From Pomphorhynchus laevis (Eukaryota; Acanthocephala; Palaeacanthocephala; Echinorhynchida; Pomphorhynchidae): 64,000 nucleotides of DNA. Position numbers and translations under genes: made by a program. The notes under the pieces were generated by a model. The model was not told where the DNA came from and did not search any database. It saw only the letters and a program-made list of their open reading frames with translations. The stretch spans positions 90,663-154,662 of the forward strand of contig WNNJ02001688.1 of NCBI GenBank assembly GCA_012934845.2, in the 5' to 3' direction. Within the stretch, counting starts at the first letter, position 1, and each line of letters opens with the position of its first letter. Of the stretch, positions 11,080-22,931 are shown piece by piece.

Positions 11080-14000
11080 ATTATTGTATGTTATTCTCTT
11101 GTGTTGTATGTGTAAGTATTTATCATCAAGACAATTAATTGGACGATTTGAAAGCTTAACTTTATTATTGTTGTATGTACTTATATATCTCAAACTTGTT
11201 TAGGTCATTATAATTATAATCGTAATAATAATTATAAGTTTTAATTATAATTTCAGTTATAAAAATGATATAAAATATTTATATATAAATATTTATATTT
11301 ATTTTATTTTTTAATATTTATATTAAAAATGATATCTTTTTTTGATTCTTATTTGTATAAGACACTCGAATTTTTAAACCTTTATTATATTATTATTTGT
11401 CTTATTTTTGGTATGTCTGAGAGCAATTAATTGATTGTAACAGCTACTGTCAATTAATTATTAATTTATATATTTATTAAAAAAGACAACACAGTTACAG
11501 GAAAAGAGTATATTTATAGAAACAACGCCCAACGATTTTGTCGATAACATAAAATACAATGTTGCAATCAGTCATATGTGTGTTATGGATGTACAGTATC
11601 CTCTTTGAGGCATTATCTTCGAAGTTAATTCAACACACTTCATTCTTTCATCCATAACGTTGTTGGAAATATAACTTTTAATTGTCGTTGGTTCATTATA
11701 AGATAAGTAGTCTGTACATTTATTACCGTTTTCTGTCAGCATCTTGTTAAAATTGAGATACCAATTGATTGATGTCAACTAAATAGACGCAAAGTAATAT
11801 AAAATCATATAAAGATTTAATATAAAATATTATATAATATTATAATATTATAAAAATAATAGAAAATTATTATTTTTATTATTATTTCTATTATTATTTC
11901 TATTTGTTCGTAATTTTCTGATAGAAAATTACGAACAAATATTACGAACATACTCCCAGACAATATATAGCCTCTCAATTTTTATAAATAACTGAAATAA
12001 AACAAATAATAAATAACAATCATCATCTAACTAAATAACTAAATATATAAAGTAAATTCTTCATCTGTCTAACGATCATCATCAGCGTCGCCGCTGTAAG
12101 TAGAGCGTGCGCGATTACTTTAGCCGGGCAACGATGTTCAGCTCGCCACATAACGTCGTTACGAAATTATAGTTGTTAAGAAAGATATATGGAATTAAAA
12201 TATAATACCGGTATATTGAATAATTTAATGTCTACCACTGAACCATTGATCGATGTATATAATCTGACATTAGAGAAATGTTTAGTCTATTAGACAAACA
12301 TTCATTTCTTTGCAAAGGAAGATCAATAAGACACTTTTAGAGCAAAATTTTGAAATAAAAGATTATACAGGACACGAATTGCTTAACTTATAAATTTCAT
12401 CCAACTTCCGGAGCAACATGCTGGTGAAACCGACATATCAAAAATTATTGATGCTAAGCAACCAGAGCGATGATCACTAACCAAGCGTAGTATGTTAGAA
12501 TGCATATGTTAGTATATTAAAGTTAGTATACTTATATGTTAGTATGTCGGCATAAAGCAACAGTAGATCATTAATTCCTACTGGTGCTTTTGCTTCTCAT
12601 TAAAAACATTGAGATAAACGGCAAAAAATAAAGTCACAAGTCAATTAATGACATAATGATTTATCAGATGTGATATCTTGATACTTTCAAGTGAGTTTCT
12701 AAATGTTAATAAACTAAAACGCTTCAAATTAAGTGTTAAAAAATTGTTAAAAAATTAATTGTCTTCAAATTGTTAAAATATTTCAAATATTTTAAACATT
12801 TAATTTTTTAAATAACTTGATTTATATTATATATTATAAATTAATATTATAATCGCAAATATTTGTTTGTACACAACAATGTGGCTCACATCCACAGCTT
12901 GCATGCAAATGTGAATTTATAAAATCGTTTGATAATAAATTATTAATAAATTTCGAAATGTATTAATTTTATTTTAATAAATTTAAAAGATATTTATTTT
13001 TAATAAATTTATTTATATATTAAATTTCGAAATGTAGCGCTTACTAAGTTTATTTTTATAAAAATACTTAAACAACAATCTTTAATTTATAAAATACAAA
13101 ATTAACAATGTGTTTAATGGATTTATAAAATGTATCAAAATTATTCTTTTTGACTTCAAATTAAGATATTTTTACATTTTTATATATAATTTACTGAAAA
13201 TATTATTATTATTCTTTAATTTGGGAAATATTTTTATTTAAGTGGGGAACGCTGAGCAACTTTGACTAACTTATAGGGTTATTTATTATTTCATATAAAT
13301 AATACATGCTTTGCACCAACAATGAACAACTATAGATAGTGACTCATAAAATGTTATATATTTTTTATTGCAGTGATAAATGCAGCAACACGAAAGAAAT
13401 TAACGATCAATTGAAAAGATATTATGTTGTGAGTTTTCTAAAAATAACTGATGTTGATCAATTTTTTATTTAAAATTTCGGAGCAAGATTAATAAACACT
13501 ATTTTATATTATATTTCGGTAGCTGCTGCTGGCATTGTTTCAAACAAAAATCGTTATCATCAAAAATAAAAAAGTATTTTTTCTGCTAAAATAAATTCAA
13601 TTAAATAAATTAGTGTTTTAGAGATCCTGTTGCAAAATTAAAAAGAAAAAGAAATAATACGATATTGAACCAAAACGATTTTGGTTCAAAATATTAATAT
13701 CAAAATATTAAAGGTCATACCGCCTGATATTATTTCACTACATCAAGATGGCTACATCTTTATAATTCGGACTTTACTCGTCATTGTTATTTTGTTACAT
13801 GTATGGAATTTTGATTATTGACTGAACAAAAGTTACTAGAAAAATTTGTTTATTATTCCAAAAGTTTGTTTATTTCCATACAGCAGAGTTTCTATAACTG
13901 CTAATTCAATTTTTTCGAATCAAACAATAATGAATTTTTGAAAATTAAAAAATAAGTGTTTATCTTGTTGACTATCAAAGAAACATCCCTAGAATGCGTA

Positions 14001-14470
14001 GTAGCGCTTTGTGTGTACGATCTTATTATTAATACTAATTTTGCTCGCTAGTGAAATTGAACAATTTTATAAAAAATTGTTTATTCTATATTTATTTTTA
14101 TTCCATAAAATTGAAGAATTCAAATTAATACAAGTTTCAAGGAAAATGTAGGCAGTTCTCGTTTGTAATATAAAAATCTTGAATTGTGAACGTAAATACC
14201 GGATGTATATATTTAGATCGAACTTAAAATTACATCATGATCAATTGTCTAAAAGACAATTGCGTGATCTAATCTATGTGTGATAATTCTATGTGTGATA
14301 ATCTGGTAAGTTTCGATTTTTAGTGTTATGGAATGACCGGACTATGCAACTATGACCCCCAAGAGGGTACCCCTCGTAGTATCTGATCATGTTCCACAAA
14401 CAGTCTAGCCCGAATACCCTGCATGTTCAGAATTTTTCTAATTGTGAAACGGCATTTTCCTCACAGGTAT
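11080..14470. other. AT-rich stretch with one strong palindrome
   Basis: No convincing exon or repeat family. At 11901-11941 there is a perfect inverted repeat with 19-bp arms and a 3-base loop. A moderately GC-rich patch at 12060-12150 has no usable frame. Confidence 0.6.
11901..11941. repeat. Perfect short palindrome, 19-bp arms
   Basis: TATTTGTTCGTAATTTTCT (11901-11919) is followed by GAT and then its exact reverse complement (11923-11941). It would form a stable hairpin on either strand. It is not related to the hammerhead-like motifs. Confidence 0.9.
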
Positions 14471-14474
14471 TGTT

Positions 14475-14690
14475 TCTTCCCTTGATACAGCAGAACGCTA
14501 CTAATCAGCCTGGGTTATCCTCATCAGCTGCTGACCCAGACCTACATTTCACGTTTCGACCTTATTATCTGATTACTCCGTACACTGGTGCTGATCGGAT
14601 TTGAACTCAGGACGTCTGTATCGCGATTCAACGTTACATCCACTAGGCTGGCTGCTCCAGTGGTGTAGATATACATTTATGTATATTACT
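14475..14690 (-). mobile_element. tRNA-headed SINE copy 1 with hammerhead-like module
   Basis: On the minus strand the head has CAGCCTAGTGG (14640-14650), close to an RNA polymerase III A box, then AGTTCAAATCC, close to a B box. The body follows with GGTCGAAAC, GTGAAATGTAGG and CAGCTGATGAGGATAACCC. A second copy lies 361 bp away in the same orientation. In this copy stem II of the ribozyme-like module is partly mispaired (GGTC against GGAT). No poly-A or clear target duplication was found. Confidence 0.6.
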
Positions 14691-14837
14691 TGTGGTAGGA
14701 TATCGTATTTTAATGATCTATTAGAAACATACCTTATGATTGTGATCCGCTAGCAGGTTCACTGTTTTAATAATATTCTCTTATTTTCTCTATTAGTCGA
14801 AGATTTCTCTCTCTATTGAGGAACAACTATTGTTCCT

Positions 14838-15048
14838 ATTCTTGATAGAAGAAGGACGATACTAATCAGCCTGGGTGGGTCTCATCAGCTGCTGACCCAG
14901 ACCTACATTTCACGTTTCGACCTTATTATCTGCTTACTCCGTACACTGGTGCTGATCGGATTCGAACTCAGGACGTCTCTATCGCGATTCAACGTTACAT
15001 CTACTAGGCTGGCTGCTCCAGTGGTGTAGATATACATTTCTGTTGATT
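14838..15048 (-). mobile_element. tRNA-headed SINE copy 2 with hammerhead-like module
   Basis: This is nearly the same as copy 1 over about 205 bp. The B-box sequence AGTTCGAATCC (14958-14968) is an excellent match to the pol III consensus, and the A-box-like CAGCCTAGTAG lies at about 15001-15011. Such SINEs are transcribed by pol III and moved by a partner LINE. The body keeps an intact hammerhead-like core (14878-14922). The head is too diverged to fold as a working tRNA. Confidence 0.65.
14878..14922 (-). ncRNA. Hammerhead-like motif in SINE, type II strand order
   Basis: On the minus strand: GGTC, GAAA, minimal stem III (CG...TG with loop TGAAA), GTA, a CTG-GGT-CAG hairpin, CTGATGA, GACC. 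GGTC and GACC pair fully. At 3872-3920 the same position is filled by TGGACC and GGTCCA, so both sides of the stem changed together. Core bases needed for hammerhead cleavage are all present. The G-G mismatch at the base of stem I is a doubt, and a competing helix (CTGGGT with ACCCAG) also looks conserved. Confidence 0.5.
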
Positions 15049-15049
15049 A

Positions 15050-16490
15050 ATTTTATCGAAGTAATAATTTTATTATATAAATTTTATTAAATTTAATTTT
15101 AATTAAATTTGTCGTTTTATTTCTGACGATATCATCAGCAGCTAGCAAAATATAAAAACGAATTAGTGCTTTCCTATACAAAATTCAAAATATAATCAAA
15201 AGGGAAACAGAGTATTCAATAAGTTAGTTTTCTGCAATGTAATGAAATCAATGATTATGAAAACCCAGCAAACCTTATGGTGAACACATTTGATAAAGTG
15301 ACTGAAAGTACATTTTGTTACACTAATAATAAATTGTTAAATATTCTGCAAATAATAAATAATTAAATAATAAATTTAATTATTAATAATTAAATTAATA
15401 AAAATGTATAATATTGTTAATTATTCATTAACTAAATAAATAATTGGCAGAGATGTTCATGAATGATATTTTTCTTCTACAAAGAACTACGGATTCTAAC
15501 TCTAGTGCTCCATAGCTCGTGAAAGTCAGGATTTGATACTCAGATAGTTTTAAGATAAGTTAGTTAGAACATATCTTGTTTTAGAGTAGCGATTATTGTA
15601 GTTGCATTACGATATTAACTAATTTTACAATAAAATGAGTTTATTTAAAATAAGAAAAATGTAATTTTCAAATTTTAATTCTTTTTTAAAATTTGAAAAA
15701 TTATAAAAGCAGTTACCGATAATTCTGTTTCATTGTTATTGCATATGTACCTCGTAGCATAAAACGAGCGAGCATTTCGCACTCTCTCAAAATGCTAAAA
15801 TACTAGATAATTAAATTAAAATCCACACACATGATGTACCTGAGCTGATATTAAGCGCTTCCTAGAGTTCGCTTTAACTCTCTGTATTTGAAAATTAATG
15901 TTTTGTTGGAAATGATATCGATTTAAAGCAAATCCGGGATCATGAATATGACATGCTAATGAACTATTTGTTAGTTTATTAATTCTGCATCTAAAATTGT
16001 TGATGATAAACTAAATTTTTTAAAACTGAATTTTACACCTTTTCAATTGGCCTATTCCTTTACTGATCTCTTGGCATTCTTTAATGAATATATTAAGATA
16101 AGCCGGAACATTACATAAGAAGCTAAATCCAAACTGGCGGATGATGGTTTAATAATTACGATATAATACTTTAATTCAGATTGTGAGCATAAATCATAGC
16201 ACTTTTGATGAACAGATATCCACGATTCTAAATCATCAGAAAATAGATAAAGAATCAAGGAATTCATATATCATTTGCATTTCCAATATTTTTCATTATG
16301 GGAAATTTGTTTATTTTTTATTGTCAATGACTCATCGACAAAAAAGATAAAAATACATTTTTCAGCGTTTGGCTACTCGCCGAGCACCTTGCTGTTATGA
16401 AATATATTTGAAATATTATTCATATTTTAGATATCAAAATCAGTTAATAATATATTTTATTAATTAGTAAATTAATAAAATTAGTATTTT
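15050..16490. other. AT-rich stretch without recognised features
   Basis: No supported exon, repeat family or RNA gene. The open frame at 16052-16267 has no family features and looks like chance. Confidence 0.55.
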
Positions 16491-16494
16491 AAAC

Positions 16495-18090
16495 TTATCC
16501 GTGACATTGTTGATATCACCGCCTTAAACCAAACAGGATTCGTCAAATATTAGTAATCGATCGACATAAAGTTCGAGAGATATGGCGTGATCATTTTGAG
16601 GAAATCTCAAATGAAGAGTTTCCGCATTCTATGATCCCAGAAGTTGCAGTAACGTCCGGTCCATTACCTCAAATAAGTAAGGACGAGTTGAAGGAAGCAT
16701 TTAAGTGTATGATGATAAATAAAGCCACAGGCCCAGACGACATTGCGACTGAGATTTGGAAGGCAAAAAGCTGGGGCCCGGTCCCCTTGCTAACCAGCTT
16801 CTTCAACAAGATCACTGATGAGCATAGGATACCGAGCGGTTGGCAGACCAGTATCACAATACCGATATGGAAAAAGAAGGAGAATCCAACTAACTGCTCC
16901 AGCTACAGCCCAATTCGATTGCTCTCGCAAACTATGAAAATGTTCGAGCGTATTTTAGACAAGCGTATCTGTGACATTGTTGATATCACCGTAAACCAAA
17001 CAGGATTCATCAAATGCTGTGGCACTACTGACGCTATCCACGCAGCATGGTTGGCACTCGAAAAGCACCTGGAGAAAAATCAGCTACTCCACGTTGCATT
17101 CTTGGACTTGGAGAAAGCTTTAGACCATGTCCCACATGAATTAATATGGTATGCACTGCGACATTATTCAGTGGATAATGCTACTCTGCCATAAATCCAA
17201 AAGCCGGGTTTTAAGTGCAGCTGGAATGTCACTGCCATTTCGGATATCAGTGGGCGTCCATCAGGGAAACGCTCTCTCACCGGCATTATTCAACACAGTT
17301 ATGAACACTATAACGCGTGATATCCAAAAGTCGATTCCTCACACGGTTTTATACGCAAACTGTAAAAAAACTGGCTGGCGACGGACAACAAAAAAGACTT
17401 GAAGGAATTAACTGAAGTCTGGAACAATCGACTCACACAATTCGGACTACACCTTAATCTAAACAAGACCGAATACCTAACAAAACACCCACAGGAAAGT
17501 GGCATCATCAACATCAACGGCATTGATTTCAGATGTACGGACAAGTTCAAGTACCTCGGAACCATACGTTCGGCAAGTGGCGACCTGACTAATAAAATCA
17601 CGGCACGAATAAACTCAGCGTTGACAAAATTTCGAACGGCAACAAGCGTTTTATGTAACCGTCGAATTAAAGACCATCTGAAGTCAAAGATTTATCACTC
17701 AATCATCCGCCCTGTGGTTATGTACGTCACAGAGTGTTGGCCTATTACCAATGCAGCGAAACGACGCCTAGCGGTCACGGAGACTACAATGCTGCGATGG
17801 ATAAGCGGAATAACGCGATTTGACCACGTACGAAATATGGATATCCTCAAAGATACGGGCTCGCTCCAATCGTGAGAAAAATGCAAGTGACCAGAATCCG
17901 GTTGAATGGCAACGTGTTGCGAAGTAAAAATTGCGCCCTTGCAAAGACCACCGTAAAGTACGAGATCATAGGCAAACGTTCGATAGATTGACCCAAGCGA
18001 AGATGGCTAGATGGCCTTAATACAGATCTGATGGCATCTGGACTTCACCCAGACCAGGCTCAAGATAGGGCGAAATGGAGGGCTAAATCT
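16495..18090 (+). mobile_element. RTE-type LINE, 5'-truncated
   Basis: The plus strand holds the RT and C-terminus of an RTE element: NKATGPDDIATEIWKA, ITIPIWKKKENPTNCSSYSP, IRLLSQTMKMFERILDKRIC, GTTDAIHAAWLALEKHL, FLDLEKALDHVPHELIW (catalytic Asp kept, usual KAFD is KALD), GVHQGNALSPALFNTVMNT, YANCKK where YADD is expected, then NLNKTEYL and FKYLGT. Past 17875 it continues in another frame to RRWLDGLNTDLMASG and HPDQAQDRAKWRAKS, the family's normal C-terminus. No endonuclease is present. The left end carries a displaced copy of its own sequence (16495-16545 against 16970-17010). Confidence 0.85.
16631..17875 (+). pseudogene. RTE reverse transcriptase (three frame blocks)
   Basis: Blocks 16631-17194, 17151-17402 and 17399-17875 together cover RT blocks 1 to 7 in order, but in different frames. 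Motif C is altered, so the enzyme would be inactive even without the frame breaks. RTE RTs copy the element from a nick at the target. The closest relatives by eye are RTE elements of insects and nematodes. Confidence 0.8.
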
Positions 18091-18635
18091 CACATATTAT
18101 AATTATATATTATATATTAAATATTTTATATTCAAATTTTTTTAATTATTCAAATTGAAATGAACCATTTGAAATCATCTTAGATCGATTAAAGCTATCG
18201 ATAAAAATGCTGTATTGAAATTGAAGCAAACCAATTTAAAGGATAAAAAGGATTTAAACCAATTCAAACCAATTTAAAGGATTTAAAGCATAAATATTAT
18301 TATTTAAAGATGCTGAACTACAATTACGTCGACTTACTTTTAAATCTATTTATTGATTTTGTTAAAGATGTTAGTACATCCAAAAGAATTTCTATCTCAA
18401 TCGGTTGAACTATACACCCTCTTTTCTGAACATCTGAAACTGATAGCATGACCACATCTCTTAAATCGCTAAAAATTAATACAAGAAAAGTAAAAGGATG
18501 AATTTATCATTTATATTGTATTGTATTTACGAATACAACAATGTAAGCATACAACAATCTTTTTTCTGTAAGCAACAATCTTTTTCAAGCAACAATGTAA
18601 GCGAAATAAAATCAATAGGTTCTAGCAATAAGGAT
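18090..18635. other. AT-rich stretch without recognised features
   Basis: Only short internal repeats (AACCAATTTAAAGGAT-like units near 18220-18290, and CAACAATGTAAGC units near 18540-18600). No coding signal. Confidence 0.6.
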
Positions 18636-18836
18636 TATAAATAATTATTGGAGCTGGATCAAAGATAAGAAGAAATTATTTTTGATATTTCGCTAACTTC
18701 TGTTGGCATCTTCAGAAAATTACCTTCTAATAACAGTCTCCGTAATTTTCTGAAGATGCCAACAGAAGTTAGCGAAATATAAGATAAAAATTTCCCGCTC
18801 TTTTGATCCGGCTCCAATAATTATTTATCAATAATT
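18636..18836. mobile_element. Fold-back repeat with perfect 39-bp inner arms
   Basis: The arms at 18685-18723 and 18742-18780 are exact reverse complements around an 18-base spacer. Outside them GGAGCTGGATCAAA on the left matches TTTTGATCCGGCTCC on the right, imperfectly. The arms contain CTGAAGATG followed by a small hairpin and GCGAAA, a pattern like the hammerhead core. Related sequence lies at 19063-19125 and 24070-24480. This may be two head-to-head copies of a PLE-type terminal sequence. Confidence 0.6.
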
Positions 18837-19062
18837 GATCATTATCAATTATTTACAAACTATCCTTAACTCTAAAAACGTGTATTTAATCATAGGCTTA
18901 TTAAGTCAATTAATTGAAATAAAATAATGATAATAATGAAATAAATAATGATTGCTATAAAGATATTTATGTAGGCTACTCAAAAACATTTCGCTAGAAG
19001 ACAACTTCTTCATCCTTACTCAACGTGATGAACGCATGTCCTTCTACGGTATCTGTTTTATA

Positions 19063-19125
19063 AAAATTTCCCCCTTTTTTGATCCGGCTCCAATAATTAT
19101 TTATCAATAATGGATCATTATCTTA
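19063..19125 (+). repeat. Solo outer arm of the fold-back repeat
   Basis: TTTTTTGATCCGGCTCCAAT then AATTATTTATCAATAATGGA repeats the right outer arm of the 18.7-kb fold-back element. The inner hammerhead-like hairpin is absent here. Confidence 0.65.
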
Positions 19126-19319
19126 AATATACTTTAACAAATAAAATAATATAAAATAATTTTTTTTATAAAATAAATTATTTTATTTATTCACCAGATA
19201 CATTAAAAACATTGCCAGAGGAATATGATCGTTGTTTATCACAAAATTTGTTAAACTAAATATTTAGGATAATATAATAGTATTAAATATTATATATTAT
19301 TAAATATAATAAAAAAAGT

Positions 19320-19405
19320 TTGAGATAATGACCTAAATAAAAGATAATGACCTATAAAGGTCATTATTTTAGGTCATAAATATAATGACCTAAAAAAGTT
19401 TGAGA
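19320..19405. repeat. Short nested palindromes (ATAATGACCTA units)
   Basis: ATAATGACCTA occurs several times in both orientations between 19326 and 19400, with AAAAGTTTGAGATA on both outer sides. It lies directly before the 5' end of the next LINE. Confidence 0.7.
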
Positions 19406-19650
19406 TATTAATATACAAAAAATTACACGATGACCGAACAGCGACGACCGAACGTCGACAACCTAACGAAGAATAAAGAACAGCGCACAAAGAACAGCGA
19501 CGACTTCCAAACTTTTCCGAACAGTACAACAGAACGAGCTGTCGACAACAGAACGATCTGTCGACAACCCAGTGATCTATCGACAACCTACCTGTTTGTC
19601 GAAAACAGAACGACATTCGAACGACAACTGATTATTCCGTTCGCGCATCA

Positions 19651-20409
19651 ATGAAATCAACGACTCGATGTTGTTCATGCAACGGTCCGAACTCAATTTG
19701 CAGAAGCTGCTCGTGTGCCAAGTCAGGTCGTATTTGCATTAATTGTCTTGTTTGAAATTGCTCCAATCGTACCAGCGATCTCTTGAACACTCAGAACTTA
19801 AACAATAATAAAATTTCAAGTTTAAGCAATTTTCTTGACTCTTCGTTACGGTCGGATGATACTCCGGAATACGTAAATTTGGAAATAAAATGTTCCTCCT
19901 CAGAATGTCCACTTTACACTATCATTAAAGCACCTCGCAGGATATCTAAAGATTTCTTTCTACTGAACTTCCTTTGTGGATTTTGCCGCATGCAAAAATT
20001 TTCTTCTTTCCAAACCGATCTCAACGAAGCTCGCGCTACGATAACGCAATTAGAAAAAGAAGTTTATACCTTAAAGATTTCTTGTTCTAAGTCAAATGTA
20101 CCTGTATCGCAAATTCCCCAACCATTACAAACTTTCGCTAGCATTGTTAAGAGGGAAGTGGCTCGTTCAGTTATTGCAACTTCTCAAGCCTCAAAAGCGT
20201 CGACTTCGGCTCTCGAGATGGTGCAAGCATGTGATCGCGAACGACAACGGGCCTTAAATGTCATTATACGTGGCTTCATAGAGACTTCGGATGATTCAAC
20301 TACTATTAAAGAGCCTTTTGCATCTATCGGTGTCACATTTACCAACAATTCTTGTATTAAGCTTCGCCGCCTGTCTGCCAAAAGAACTAATATACCTTCT
20401 GGCTTATAG
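19651..20409 (+). pseudogene. LINE ORF1 with cysteine-rich domain
   Basis: The ATG at 19651 opens MKSTTRCCSCNGPNSICRSC and continues SCAKSGRICINC, ten cysteines in about 30 residues. A stop follows soon after and the frame continues to 20409 with a coiled-coil-like stretch (EARATITQLEKEVYTLKISC) and an RNA-binding-like end (RALNVIIRGFIETSDD). ORF1 proteins of LINEs bind the element RNA. The cysteine block closely resembles the N-terminus of the R2-like LINEs here (7583, 11065 and 31884), although the downstream enzymes differ. Confidence 0.65.
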
Positions 20410-20904
20410 TATCTCTAGATGATGCATGTGTAACCTCTGTTATTGCTAATGCACACCGGTAAAAACATACATCGCGTTTTGACCGTGTGTTCATCAGTCC
20501 AAATCTCTCAATGACCGAACGTGACGCTCAGCGGCAGCTACAGAAACAATTGTACGATAGACGTACAGTCGATCCGTCACACTCATTTAGGACACGCAAT
20601 AATAGAATAATCAGCTTTTCCAACTTGAAGCCACAACCTTCTGACAACCGAGGTGTTGGTATTCCCTTGTCTACGATAACAATTATGATACCAGATTAAA
20701 CAGACTCTGGTAATAAGTCCGGACTTAGGCCTGCATTTGACTAGATCCAAGTCCACATCTTATTTCCATTTTACCAACACTAAATAAACCATATTGTCTC
20801 CTCATATATAACGTAGAAGGTCTTAAATATTTCCTCCATGATGGAATATCTGATTACTTACGACTTTATTACTATCTGATTATCAATCTTACAACTTTAT
20901 TGTA

Positions 20905-21309
20905 TTGTTAGAAACGTTTTACACCACCCATTTATCTCTAAACAGTTTCTATACATTTGACATACCCGCTACTTTTGCTAATCGTGGCCGTCCTTCTGGC
21001 GGAATCTTACTGGCCATAAATTCCACATTTGCAAACTGGACCTATCAAACTTCAGTAAACTCACTCATCGTTCACACTCCCAAGCTTTCCATCGTCGCAT
21101 GCTATTTTAGCCCATCGTTTTCAGCTTCCGGCATTATCGATGAACTATCTCAACTCATGAATACATGCTCTATGACCTCACAATTAATAATAGCCGGTGA
21201 CTTCAACGCCAGATACGCTTCTCCACCATCTGAAAAACTACAGCAACTGATCAACTACTTTGATATTGTTAACTTGGTTATATTCACTCCATGCGAAGGT
21301 TGGTCATAG
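20905..21309 (+). pseudogene. LINE APE-type endonuclease piece
   Basis: The frame includes RGRPSGGILLAINSTFANW and SQLIIAGDFNARY. GGxxxAI and GDFN are the middle and late motifs of the exonuclease/endonuclease/phosphatase fold used by LINEs to nick target DNA. The first motif (QWN-like) is not in this frame and the C-terminal SDH motif is lost to a frame break. Confidence 0.75.
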
Positions 21310-21688
21310 GAAGCTTTCAATGACAGAAGCTGCATTGACTTCATTTTATCTAATACCACAGTTCGCCAAATGCATTTAGACCTCGCTTCCGAATGGTCCT
21401 TTATTCACAAACATAAGCCTGTTTCATGCATGCTTCACACACTTAATTCCAGTTCAACCTAAACCGAACCTATCTCGCTTCAATCGACTTATTAAGCCTT
21501 CTTTAATAAACTACTCTGATAACAAGTACGCTATAACTATTAGTTTCTCTGGTGACTTGGAAAATAGTTATACCATCATTTGCAATACACTGCTAGCCGC
21601 GTGTACTATACGATCTAACTTTCCACCCTATATTATATTTCAATGTAAGCCCACGCAGATCAAGGTTTTTTAAACGGCACTAATCGCT

Positions 21689-22931
21689 ATGTCTAAGGAT
21701 CTAGAGTACACAAAATCCAAAAGAAGTGAATTCTGTCAACTACGTCGTCAATATTGCAAAATGAAGTCCAATTACCGCAATGCTCGTCTTTGTCTAAAAG
21801 AAAATAGTCGGCTACGCAAGGCGGAACGATCTCCATGGAAACTTTTGTCTTCAAATAACAAAACCGCGTCTCGCATATCGCTCTCTAATTGGGCAGTTCA
21901 TTTTAAGAACCTTCTACACTTGTCATTCAAACATGTATCTCCCCTTTCGACTAATCTAATGAGCCTTCTTACTTACGGTAATTTCGATCCACTCAATGCA
22001 CCATTTACTACTGAAGAGCTAGAAATATCCATGTTTCGTATGGCTTCTGACAAAGCCGCTGGGCCAGATAATCTGTGTATTGAGCACAATACATATTCAT
22101 TTTCCTTTCTCTCCGGTTACTGGACCTTCTTGTTCAATTCCATTCTTTTCGGCAAACCAATTCCCTCATCCTGGAGGCGAGGATTCATCAAAGTACTTTA
22201 TATAGGAAAATGTGATCTCTCCTCCGTCGACTCTTATCGTGGCATCACCCTTCTCAACCATGCATACAAATTTTTAACACACATCCTCGCAAATCGATTA
22301 ATGTCATTGCGCGAATCCTTACTTCCACCAGAGTAATTTGGCTTTCGTCGCGGCTGCTTCACCATCGACGCTATCAAGGTAGTTTGCCATAAGGTAAAAT
22401 CATGATTTGCTCGAAAATCTTCAATTTACGCCATATTCATAGACTTTAAGAAAGCTTTCGACTCTATCAACCGTGAACTTCTGCTGAATAAGCTCGCTGA
22501 TCACGCCAACTGGTCGCTTCCTTCATATTCTCTGCTCAGTTTCACGTCCGAACACACTCTGCGTCTTCGATAGCCTTCAATTCTCCGAGCCTTTAATCAC
22601 AAACCGCGGAGTCATTCAATGTGACTCCTTGAGCCCACTGTTATTTTCATTCTTTTTAGCGGATATACCTTCACGTCTTTATGTAAACTCCATAGATATC
22701 ATATCAGTTCTCTATGCTGATGATCTTGTCATCATATCTCGTGATCTCATGGAATCGCAGCTTTCTCTCAAAGCATTAGATGCATTCTGTAGAATAAATC
22801 AATTAGATGTGAATATTGAGAAATCGAAAATTATAAAATTCTGTAAGGGAGGCCCAATTCGCCGGTCAGACAAGCTATTACCTAATAATCACCCTCTAAA
22901 ATTCTTTAAAAACTACACCTACTTGGTGTAG
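21689..22931 (+). pseudogene. LINE reverse transcriptase
   Basis: Blocks in order: MFRMASDKAAGPDNLCIEHN, SWRRGFIKVLYIGKCDLSSV, SYRGITLLNHAYKFLTHILA, then in another frame FIDFKKAFDSINRELLLNKL (motif A), and from 22629 SPLLFSFFLADIPSRL with VLYADDLVIISRD (motif C intact). KSKIIKFCKGGPIRRSD follows. The thumb is cut by a small hairpin insertion at 22922-23015, after which IRYFRIMLLPIIQYGLPAFW resumes. Confidence 0.8.

Noticed and set aside
14575-15020. tRNA genes, because of the good A and B boxes
   Set aside because: The cloverleaf does not fold and the sequence continues into a repeated body. They are SINE heads.
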